A stretch of 64,000 bases of DNA. Origin: Dromaius novaehollandiae (Eukaryota; Chordata; Aves; Casuariiformes; Dromaiidae). Location of the stretch: contig NC_088102.1 in NCBI RefSeq assembly GCF_036370855.1, positions 20,875,001 through 20,939,000 on the forward strand, given 5' to 3'. Positions 51,261-61,900 of this stretch are shown one piece after another; within the stretch, counting starts at the first letter, position 1, and each line of letters opens with the position of its first letter. The translations under genes and the position numbers were made by a program. Below the pieces are notes generated by a model. That model saw only the letters and a list, made by a program, of their open reading frames with translations, was not told the origin of the DNA and made no database searches.

Positions 51261-52077
51261 CTCGGGAATCTGACCCTGAAGTCAGGAAATATTTTTAGAC
51301 ATTTTCAATAATTTCATACCAGGTGGGTCATTCTTTATTTCCTTAGTCAAGTGTGACGTTCAGCTTCTTTTTTATTATCTTTTTCTTCATTCCTGGTTTT
51401 CATAAACAGTTTCCCTCCTGCCACATAAATTTAGAGTAAATATGAATAACTGAAGATTAACTACAAGGTTAGGATTAGCTTAATATTAATGTTTTTCTTA
51501 AAAAGCACAAAGCCTGAAGATTTAAACATCTATATGCTAAAAAACAAATATATTATGGTATAGATATATGCAAAGTATCAAAACAACCTTTTATGTCATA
51601 TGATAGCTATACTAAAAAGTACTATTCCTTTTGCATTGTAGTTTTGTGACCCATGTTAGATTGATCAACAAGAAGCCTTAAAATAACATGTTTTCTTCAC
51701 AGCTGCTCTGACAAAGGTGAAGTTCTTTGCTAGACAGAAGGAAGTTGATGTGTGGACTAGTCTTAGTCTAGACACAAGGTGTTGTTTGGAGAGGGACGAA
51801 AATACAAGGCCGATAATAATATGGGTAAAAAGAAACCCTATTTGAATCATACCGTTTACCATCTGCACCAATGTCCCAGCTTTGCTTGATAGAGCAGTGG
51901 TGATTTAGTGGTTTATACATTACATTATAGAAAGCCTAGCATGCAGCTACAGAGTCTTTAATGTGTACTGGCATTGGGTAAAATGAACTCCAAGTGTCGC
52001 TGTTAACAGCCCTGTTAATCTCTTTCTGCATCACAGCTCCTAATATTAACCAAACATAATACAGAAATGGCCTAGAC

Positions 52078-52293
52078 TAATTACTGCTAATTATCTGAGC
52101 TGTTTGCATGACCCTACTTATAATGTATTGGTGTTACAATGCGATACAGCTAGTAACAGAGTAATTAAAACATTCCATTTTAACTTCCGAGAGACACATT
52201 TCACTGTTAAGATTTTGAATAAGTTGTATTATTTCATTACTGGAACAAGAAAAAATAATTATTGAAGGATACAATACAAATTAAGTTTAATTA
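52078..52293. promoter_or_regulatory. Cluster of homeodomain-type TAATTA sites
   Basis: TAATTA occurs at 52078, 52088, 52162, 52256 and 52288, with an octamer-like TTTGCAT at 52103 on the same face. This is a candidate distal enhancer, called from motifs only. Confidence 0.3.
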
Positions 52294-52888
52294 ATCAACC
52301 GATTAATGGATTTACTTATAAATTCATAAAAACGTGTTCCCCAAAAAAGGGTCGTTATCTGAAAGGATATATTAAATCCTTCGTAAATAATAACGGAAGC
52401 TCACTGCTTCACATTCAGAACTCCCTTATGCCTAGGAAATCTGCCCATTTTTTTCTAATAGGAAAATACTGTAGTAATCTTAGTTATTCAGTAGAATTTG
52501 AGTCAGCATTTCATAGCTCCTTATAGGTGAAAATTAATCTTGTAAACAGCTCAAAATTCAGTCTACAAACATGTAATAGACACATAGTATGCTGCCTTTT
52601 CTAGCACAAAAAACAGGGAGGCTTCAGACACTGAGCCAAAACATGGAAATAGTAAATAAAGTGCATTTGTTCAAAGGAGAATAGCTTTAAAAATCACATG
52701 TAGACTCCAGAGGTATCCTGTCTTTTTAGTCTATAAAAGTCCATAAAGTGACTACTTCGCATGGCTGGTGAGTAAATTACAGTATTTTTTCCCCATGGCT
52801 TCCTCATTTTTTAAGCATCCTGGGAATAATCCATTCACCAGTAGTTTCTGGACTATCTTGTATTTTTTAATCACAAATGGATGACTCC

Positions 52889-53161
52889 TCACAAGGCTAA
52901 GAAAAATATACATGCATACCACTTTTCTGCCTGGAGGGCAACTGATTCTGCTTGCTTTTTGACTCTTTTCTCACTTTCCCTCTTTTCCATTAGTTGATGT
53001 AAAGACGTGATGCCAGACATAATTCCCAGAATCAAAGCAAGATGAATGCCTGCATCAACCTCCACCTTGTTGACTGAAATACTCCACTGCATCCATGTCT
53101 TTGGACCAGGATGGAAAGAAATCAGAACTGTCCCAGAAAGGAAGATGTCAATAAGATCCAA
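52889..53161 (-). other. Unrecognised open frame (doubtful)
   Basis: About 90 stop-free codons preceded by an in-frame TAA. The first ATG is at 53092 and gives about 67 aa. The translation has a hydrophobic stretch (AGIHLALILGIMSGITSLHQ) followed by a charged helix (EKRESEKRVKKQAESVALQA), then a possible GTATGC donor near 52928. I recognise no family. It could be an exon of a small membrane protein, a pseudogene piece or chance. Confidence 0.2.
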
Positions 53162-54985
53162 GTAGGCTTATCCCTGCTCCACTATGGGCAGGCATCATTC
53201 AACCCAAAGGTCAGAAACTCTTCTGTGTCAGTGCAGGACAAGGGCTGCAATACTCAGCTAAAGGACATTCACTAGTGTTTTGCTCCCAACGAGAGTTCAA
53301 AAAGAGAGCCAAGAAAAGAGCACAGCAAAAGATGCAGCTGTTTCTAGCCCTGCATGATTGTGACTGCTGGCCAAAGGGTTAACAAGAGAATCAGAAGCAC
53401 AATATAGGTAATGAGGTAATCAGGCATCTTACTGATGTGTCTGTATCAGAGATCACCATGTCTTCATGGACACCTTTGCCTCTTTGTCCTGACTATTTCT
53501 TAGAGTTGGTAGTTGGGACAAATCAGGTAAGGGAGAGCTGATAGGGCAAAATATTAGGCAGAAAGGGGAAAACTAGAGAAAGTGCCAAAACCCAGCAAGT
53601 TAGGTTACAAACTGGGGTTACAGAAAGCAGCAGAAATAAAATGGATTTCAGGAGTAGAGGTCTGGTGAACTTGAAGAGGAGAAAATGTAAGTTGTAGAGA
53701 AGCATATTGGTCTGCCTGTCTCTGCTAAGTTGATGCATTTTCCTTAATGTAAATGCAAAGAGGGGAAAATGCAGAGAGGAATAACTACGGAAAGTAAGAG
53801 AACTCTAATAAATGCAACTTCCAGGCAGGGAATGGGGCAGGAAATGGGTGTGATCAAGGCTTAGAATGGGAAGTGTAACATCACAGAATTAAGACTTTGT
53901 TTTACAATATGAATTGTTTTGGAATAGGAGGAGTTGCCTCTGTTATTCTAACTTAAAATGAGGAAATCTTCATGCCTTGGAATTGTCAGGCATTGCATTG
54001 GTCAGTTTTCTGAGGACAGTAACCGTAGTTCTGGCCTATAGCCAATACCACAAGAAAAGGCTATCAGTTTAGTTCAGTTAAAAGTTAATTTATTTGCCTC
54101 AGTATAAAATTCCTCTGAATGAGTTCTTCTCTTGGCATATGGATTGCTCACCATAAATATGACTGTGATAAAAAAATGGGAAAAGCAAATAGTCTCATGA
54201 TCAAAGTTGTCTGTAGAGAACTTGTAGACAGTTGCCCAAGTGAAATAATTGAGAATTCATCACAGTACAAATATTACCTACATATTTCAGCTGAGAGTAG
54301 TGTCCTCCTGAGCCACATGCTGTTTGCATAGTAGATCTGCAAGTTAGACCTGCTCAGACAGTAGCATGTGCAGTTTGTGTGTTTTATATTACCAAGAACA
54401 CTTTCTAAGTTTTACAGTTGTGAATCAGCATTCACACATTCACTTTAGCTTTTTCCTCATTCTTGACCTGCTTCAAGTTTGTATATGCATCTGCCTGGCT
54501 CATGTAACGTGGAGAGCCATTACATTCCAAATAGTATACAACAATTGCTGGGGTTTTTTTTCCTGGGTCTCCATATATTTGTGGGACCGGGATGTGGCCT
54601 TTATATGATTTTTGCATTGAAGTTTTATTTAATAATATGCACTTAATGCCTGATAAGACAGTTCTTATTAATAACACAATTTCTACCCATGCCTTTGGCA
54701 GTTTTATGTGTTTATGAGCAAGGGCTGAAAGATTAGTCTTTAGTCTGCATTTTATTGCGGTGTATATTACTAACAGATGAAACGTGGTGAGGACTTGTTT
54801 TTAGCTGTAGACAAAAACATACGTGCAGAGACCATTTAGTACAGCGCATGCACTGATTAAACCTTGAAAATATTTCCAAGCTGTATAAAAATAAGACCAA
54901 CGGATTTTTTTTTTAAGAGACTTCCTTTAATTGGAAAGGCTTAAAATAAATGATCATATGATTAAAAAAGCAAGGATTGCCTGCT

Positions 54986-55587
54986 ATTTGTTGTAGTCCC
55001 TATTTCTGTCCCGCCCCTGCGGCCAGCGAAGCAGCTGTTCATTGCTGACATTCTCCCTGCCAGGCATTCCAGCTCTCTGAGGTAATGGGCCGCGAGCATA
55101 CGGGCCTTTGCTTTAATTCTTCCAGCGTATCCTTCCGCATGGACAGAGCGAGGGGAACGCCTCCAGGAAAAGAAATTAAATGCACACACGCAGCCATGCA
55201 GAGACCTGCGATTTGAAAATATTCCGGAGAACGCGTTTTGTGCGCTCGCAGCGCAGTGTCACGTGAGGGAGGCCGCCCGAAGAGCTGGCTGGCACAGGTT
55301 TCTCTCGCTGTAATATTTTCTTCCACCCCCAGCTCTTCACCCAGTGGAATGATATCCAGAGCAAGTTTTTTGAGACAGGAAGTGAGGAATGTTTTCACTA
55401 TGAGTGATCTGAGAAGAAGGTGGGTTAGCGGAGACAGCAGCTGCTTGGGGCGAGAGGCGCACAGTAAGTCGTGTCGCGAGGAATACAGATGAGATGGCTC
55501 CAGGAGAGCAACTCCCAGCGCGCGGCGGGGGCTTCTCAGCTGCGCGTGTGTGAAAGGAGACCCAGCGTCTTCAGATCCCTGCGAGAG
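54986..55587 (+). promoter_or_regulatory. PTPN21: Candidate PTPN21 promoter and noncoding first exon
   Basis: A local rise in CpG and GC in otherwise AT-rich sequence, with a GC box (CCCGCCCC), an ETS-type ACAGGAAGTG and three CATTCC/GGAATG cores. A donor-like GAGAG|GTAATG at 55588 could end a noncoding 5' exon that splices to 58586. Position, orientation and the need for an upstream PTPN21 5'UTR exon support it, but no start site is visible. Confidence 0.45.
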
Positions 55588-58585
55588 GTAATGGGAAAAC
55601 AGCAGGCACTGTATGGGGAAAAAAAAAAAATAGCGGGTGATCTCTGAAGCGTACTGTAAGAGTTTCAGGTATTGACTGTGTGAAAAGGGAAGGCTGTAGA
55701 GCTGCATGCATCTTTGTTTCCATTCGGTATGTGCACTCGGTGCACTCCCTTAGTCCAAGAATCATGTCAAATATTAACTGGTAAAACAAGAGGAGGGTGG
55801 AGTGTTCTGAGTTTTAGGCTTTCCCAATATCTCTGAAATAAACGTATGTATTTTAAGCATTTGAAATAACAGGAACTCTTTTGCCGTCGTGTATCGCAGT
55901 TTCATTTTGCAGGTGGTCCTTCATGCAAACTGCGTTTAAAATCTTTGTGGAATAAAATAGTAATTATTGAGAGAGAAGTGGGAGGTGTAGGTAAAGAGGA
56001 AAGATATCACGGTGCTCAGTAACTGTGTTCCAGTCACAGCCATGTTGCTGAGATTCTCATATAACATTTTGTAATTTACATGTTTATGTTAAAATATAAA
56101 TGTACGAAGTTTGGCCACTGAAGACATTTTTAGCTGTTGGATGAAAATTCCAGGCCTGCTAAATAAAGGCTTGTTATTTTAGAGACAGTCAATTTGTAAC
56201 TCCTGGCCGTTCAGTATAGTTCCCTTCTGCTGAAACAGCTTCATAACAACGCAGGTGTATACTAATTTAAACAATGTGCGAGACAAATATGAAAGCAGCT
56301 AGCACTGCAGAATGACAGCTGCTAAATAAAAGCAGCACTGCACTGTTTGTAAGAATTATGCATGGCTACCTATAAAAGTTATTGAATGATAACCTCACTG
56401 TTATTCCCCAGACTTTCCTTTACTCTACAGTATTAATGTGCTTTATTATATATCAGGAATTGTATTTAATGGAGTTGCTCTTTTGTGCCGTGGACAGCAA
56501 GTTGCAGTTACTTAAGTTTTCCTTGTAATATATGTGTTTCAGAAGTAATGAGTATTACTTCATATGCATACTGAGTTGAAATGAAATTGTTTAGGACAAT
56601 CAGTAGAGCAATACATGCAAACAATAGAGTGTGAGCTTAAGCATGCCCCCGGCCTGTTCTGAAAATTCTGATTTAAGCTTCCTTCCTATGTCTGCGTTTG
56701 TACCTGTGCGCATAGAGAAACAATTAAGGCTTGAGACTGCCAAATGTCAACATTAGATCGCTGTCAGGTCGGCCCCCGTTAGTGAATTTTTTCCATGCCC
56801 TTTGAATACTTTTCTGAGGGTCTCATGGGGACGTAACGGTTTGAAAGTCTTGCGTGTTGAATGGTCTGCATAAAAAGAGATTAAAAGCAGCACTGTGCTT
56901 CTGACTGCAGTTTTCAGTGTTTTCTCTCATAACTCTAGCAACAAAGAAAAAGTGCGTAACTGTGCACAGAATGTGTTGGAAAACAGGTCTCAGGAAGTGA
57001 GCTGAGGTCAGTGAGCCAAAAGTTTCACTGCCAGGAATAAACGCGGTGCGAGATTCTGCCGGGAGCGGGCAGGAAGCGAAGGGCTCTTGTGTGCAGAGCA
57101 TTCCCCGCGTGCTGCTCCCGGAGGAGGATTTGGAGGATCAATGTGCAAAGTAATGAAAAAGGAGACCCTGCATATCCCTAAATTTTTCAGGGAAACCTGT
57201 TGCTACCAGTTGTTATTTATTCTGCAGCTGTACTCGGAAAAATCTGGGTGTTTAGATCAAGCGGGTTTTTTTCCCCTGATTCAATCTGTAGTGATTAATG
57301 TCTAAGGTTTCGGATGGTATCTGCTGGGGGACGAGAGATGGGCGTTGTGTCGAATGGCAGAACTGCCTCCAGGTTATTAGAAGCGTGGACGTGAAATATG
57401 CCCATGGCCAGTCTTTGAAGTAGGGCTGCAAAGATGTCACTGAGGAAAAACGCCACGCTGTCTCCTCTTTCTCCCTGTTTAGGCCTTAAGCCTCTTTGTG
57501 CTTCTCTTTATTCCTTGCCACAATGCTGAGAAGAAGGCACCGTGGAGTCTAGTAGAGTTTCAGTCCAAAGTTTGCTTGTGTTAATGGTATTAATTTATAG
57601 GTATGCATACAAGTAGTATGGGACAGGTTTTTTTTTTTTATATCTATACTTACGAGACTAAAAACAGATGTGCTGGGAATGCTAGTTCTTGGGATCTTGT
57701 TTGTTCTCCTGACTTCTAAAGCCTACCTGCCTGAAAAAAATGCTTTTTCAGGGGCCGTGGTGCCGCCACTAGAGGTCCCAAGGCAGAACCAGGCATGCAA
57801 ACACGAACTGGGGGGGAAACCACCAAAAAAGGGGCGTTTTTCTCCAGGATGGGTGTTTGCCCGGCTCCCCGAGGCGTTAGAAGGAATAAACGTGTTTTTG
57901 GGGGGAAAGTTAGGAAAAAAATGTTCTTGTCATTAGCTTACTCTGCTGGCAAGGGCAATATTGTACAAAACATCGTGCAGCAGCTTAGCATAGGAAATAA
58001 ACTAGCTGCAATTCATGAAAAATTAAAGGAATTGGTTTTTAATTGACTGCTAGGAAACAGTTAAGATGTGAGGTTTTAATGCCTCTCCTCCTGCTCCTGC
58101 CTCTGTCTTTCCCCCTCCCCCCCCCCCCCTTTCTCTGTGGGGCTTGGGTTTGTATTTAATGCAGCATATAGTGGCTGAGATTGCACACCACTCTGGGAAT
58201 AATCCTGGATTGCTGGTTTTCCTCTTAAAGAAAATAATTTTGCTCACAAATGCACGAGTTTCCTAGAGGTCTTTCATTTAAATAATGATTCAGTTTAGAA
58301 ATACTTATTATTTTTAAGGCACTTCAGCCGTGTTTGATTAAGGCTTATTATTCACTTGTAAATGAATAAAAGTAACCTGCCAAAGACTGGTGGTGTCTGT
58401 GGAAAAAACAGAAACTCTGGTGCATATTTTGTTATTTGAATGCATAGCAGCTCTGTGTTTTGGAGAAGCAGACTGTTTAGATTTAGAAAAAATATATGTG
58501 TTTATATGTAGTTTTCCCATGCTTCCATTACCCTTTCAGTCAGATTGTTTCTGATCCTTGTTTATTCTCTTTCTCTCCATACTAG
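55588..58585 (+). other. PTPN21: Probable PTPN21 5'UTR intron
   Basis: About 3 kb between the candidate first exon and the first coding exon. A second mild CpG patch lies at about 57040-57120 and could hold an alternative start. A pyrimidine-rich stretch with C13 is near 58117-58129. No other gene is seen. Confidence 0.45.
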
Positions 58586-58958
58586 AAGTCCAGTGGATGC
58601 CCCTTCTACTTCGGTCTTGGTGGAAGACTTGCTTGTCTTTAATGGATACTGCCGCGGCTGGTTGATCTTTGGAGACTCTCCAGCTCCTTACTTCTTGAGA
58701 GGAGGCAGCTACTTGTCCTTCCTCATCCTCCCAGTGGTGGTACCTTTTTATCGCTAACCATCTCCGTGGAGAAAGAAAATGCCTCTACCTTTTGGGTTAA
58801 AATTGAAACGAACTCGACGTTACACGGTCTCCAGCAAGAGCTGCTTGGTGGCTCGTATCCAGCTGCTCAACAATGAATTTGTGGAGTTCACACTATCTGT
58901 GGAAAGCACGGGCCAGGAAAGCCTGGAAGCCGTGGCTCAGAGGCTTGAATTGCGGGAG
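58586..58958 (+). CDS. PTPN21: PTPN21 first coding exon (with 5'UTR part)
   Basis: Full exon as inferred: acceptor TTTCTCTCCATACTAG at 58585, 193 bases of 5'UTR, ATG at 58779, and donor GTAAGC at 58959. The acceptor call is by pattern only; the donor and coding part are secure. A TAA lies in frame eight codons before the ATG (58755-58757), so the protein cannot start further upstream in this exon. Confidence 0.7.
58597..58665 (+). other. Upstream ORF (22 codons) in PTPN21 5'UTR
   Basis: ATG at 58597 (context GTGGATGC, with G at -3), a second in-frame ATG at 58642, and stop TGA at 58663-58665, 113 bases before the main ATG and in a different frame. The peptide reads [20 protein letters not shown] then AG. 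It would be expected to lower scanning to the PTPN21 start if the exon is used as drawn. Confidence 0.5.
58779..58958 (+). CDS. PTPN21: PTPN21 (PTPD1) N-terminus, FERM F1 lobe
   Basis: Non-receptor tyrosine phosphatase 21, a cortical/cytoskeletal protein with an N-terminal FERM domain and a C-terminal PTP domain, about 1170 aa in mammals. It binds Src-family and FAK-linked partners and is a paralogue of PTPN14, which acts in Hippo/YAP control. This exon gives the first 60 residues: [40 protein letters not shown] and [20 protein letters not shown]. They form the basic leader and first half of the ubiquitin-like F1 lobe, and match vertebrate PTPN21 almost residue for residue. The next exon, expected to start near VTYFSLWY, was searched for up to 64000 and not found, so the window ends in a long intron. 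The Kozak context has A at -3. Confidence 0.95.
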
Positions 58959-61900
58959 GTAAGCACTCTGTCAAGTGAAGCATGGCTCCGTCTCCGGTAC
59001 TAGATTACGCACCTGGCGAATCCTTATCATTTGGGGCAATCAGTTAATTTGCTGGAACAGCTACACGGTGTTTCCTTGTGTCTTCATGTTCTGGTTGTGA
59101 GGGGCACTTGGATTCCAAAACAGTCACAAAACTTATGCTAGAGAATACCAAAGGGTATTCTGACATGTGAGAAGTGGCAGCAAAAAGAAGCTTAGTATGA
59201 CAACCAGAGCAACATCTGTGGTTGTTTTTAAACCTGACAGTGCTGTAAATGCTTTAATGTACTTAAGAAAACAAAAAAAACCCCCTGATTTCTGACCAAA
59301 GCAACACAGGTTAAGAATTACTGAAAAAATTGACGTAACTTTTAAGTTACGATATATTCATTTTTCCTTCAGAAAGCTATTCTCCATTAAGAAAGTGTTA
59401 TTTGTGTGTATGTATTTTTGATGGATTAATGCTGAGAAAAGAACCTAAAGCACAAAATGTGATACATGTACCAGTTACCAACTATTTGCATTGCTTGTTC
59501 AGATACCACAAATTTGCAGGCAGTATCTTTGAGCAAGCACTTAGTCATAGCTGGCCTCTTGGAGACATGTGGTTTGTACTAGCTGCATCTGTATAATTTT
59601 TTTTTTCCAAAATTTCTTAATGGGCTTTTTGAAGGATTCTTTTGCAACTGAAACTTCTTCTTCTCCCACACATTTGGCATTTATTCATTCGGTGGTCTCT
59701 ATTGAATGAATTAGTTCTGAAATGTTGAACTGTGAAACGTTAATTATAGAAAGCTACATAGATTACCAAAATATGAGCAAACATCATTCTTTTACAATTT
59801 TGTTGAATATGGAGGTGGATTTGGTTACAGTGGTTGAATGCTCTCGATCCTGTGCAAACTGTCATTTCCTCCTAGAGTTTCAAACAGTTTAATTCACTGT
59901 GTAGTTGTTCAACTGTTTGTGACAGCATTTACAGGTTTTGGGGGGCAGCTGAGAAAGAAAACTGGTAATAAAAGAATAGGATGGAAAATATCATAGTTAT
60001 GAAAAAGATACTTTTGCTGTATTATGTGGTGTACCACATAATGGTGTTTTGAATACAGGTTCAAACACAGGATGAAAACCTGAGTATTAGATAACCAAAA
60101 CAGAAGTGGGATCATAGGAAAATGATCTTTAGTTAGTAACTTTGATTTCTGGAACTGTTATATCTTCATTGTCAAGCACTAGCAACTGCTTACAGCTTTG
60201 CTCAAATTTGAGCAAACAAATTTATGGCCCAGTCCTGCAACCATGTAGTACTGTACAAAGTGTTTATTATCATAGGATTTCTCCGTAGGAAATGATATGT
60301 ACAGTCAGTTGTTTTCAGAAATACTTTCTTCTTTATGGATAGTAGTAAATGAAAAAGGTGTGAATCCATTTATCTAAGTGCTTATTTACTGTGTTTGCTC
60401 TTAACCTCACTGTGCTTTCTTGTAGGTGGTCCAAATATTCTTTAACTGTACAGTTATTTTGGAAGAATGCAATCTTGTAGAGCCAGTATGACTTCATTCA
60501 TTTTTGTTGTTTCTAGCAAAGCAAGTCTCATTATTCTTGTGGCCTTAACATACACTTTTTATCAATACACATCAGATATCATTTATTTATAATTCAGCTA
60601 TTGTTGTGCTCGAATGGAGTTTGTCAATTTAATCTACCCACTTTCAGATGTCAGTGCTAAGTCAACAGTAGGTAAAGAACTTAAATTTATTTGGTTTGCA
60701 AAAGTCAAAGGCTCTGTCTTCCTGAATGACCTCTAGCTTTTATCTAACTATTTGCAAAGTTTTGGAGATGCAGTTTTTTCAGCTACTCTTCATTATGTCT
60801 TTCTTTGGAGCTGCTCCTAAAATCTTTTAAAAAAAAAAAAAAGAAAAAAAAAAAGGCAATTCCCTCAATTAAGAGTCATATATCAGACTGAGGGAGTTGA
60901 CAGTACACTGTTGAACTTTGAGCAGATTCCTTCGGTCATGCATTCTTGCATGGATTATTTTGGCAGGAAAACGTGTTGCAATAAAAGGGAATGGAAAGTA
61001 GGGATATAAATTACTCTCCAGAGCTTGCCTTCAGAAAATGTTGTTTTGCCTTTAAATAGTCATTTTTTCCAAGCAGATTCTGGATCATTCCTGGCTGCTT
61101 GCTGAGTACAAAGTTTTCAGGAAGAAAAATTTGCTCACTATGTTGCTTAAATCTGCCAAAAGCAACATTAGTCCTTGATACTGTGAAATACTAAGTACTT
61201 TCTCTAAGATGCTTTATATTGTTAATGCACTAAGCACCCTTAAACCACATGCGTGTGGACTGAAAGTGTTAAACTTCGTGAAAGTATGTTGGCAATTTAA
61301 TTTTGTTACTAAATGGTAAACTTCACAAAAAAGTAAAATGAATGCGTTAAAATAAGAAGAATATCTTCTGGTATTCCCAGAATGTGACTCATCAGCAATG
61401 GGTATGTAATCCAGCTCTCTCAAACTGAGAAACTGGGGAAAGAAGCCAAGGCAGGGAGAGAACTAAGTTGTTTATCCTTTGTAGCACAGTGTGTCTTTTA
61501 TTCTGTGAGAGACGTATAACCAAACTGGATTTGTGGGAAAAGCCATATTTATTGCAAAAGTAGTATGTTCTGGTTTTGCAAGTTTTGAAAAAACCCTGAG
61601 AGCTGTGGTTGTTGACTAGCTTGGAAAAAGTGTGTGTGACACTGCACATCTTGCATCTAGGACATGAGATATACAAATCAGATACTCGAAAATACAAAAA
61701 TGTTTTGAATGTTACCACCGCTGCATATATGTAGGGTGTTTGGCAGGAGATGTTAAAACCGACTTGCCTCTCTTCCTGTATCTTCTTTTATTTCTGTTTT
61801 CTTACGATACTTCTTTACCAGAGTGAAGGGGCAAATTTTGTTACTTCTCTGTACAAGCAGAGTCTGACTTCAGTTCAGATGCCTGGTAGAGAGTTGGCCC

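Larger units (their letters stand above)
51261..54985. other. Intergenic region between ZC3H14 and PTPN21
   Basis: AT-rich and without a recognised gene. It contains a cluster of TAATTA cores (52078-52293) and one minus-strand open stretch with a membrane-like segment (52889-53161), both described in the findings. I see no RNA gene or known transposon. Confidence 0.6.

Noticed and set aside
60425-60490. Possible second PTPN21 coding exon after CTTGTAG
   Set aside because: The translation does not match the expected FERM continuation (VTYFSLWY) and meets a stop quickly.
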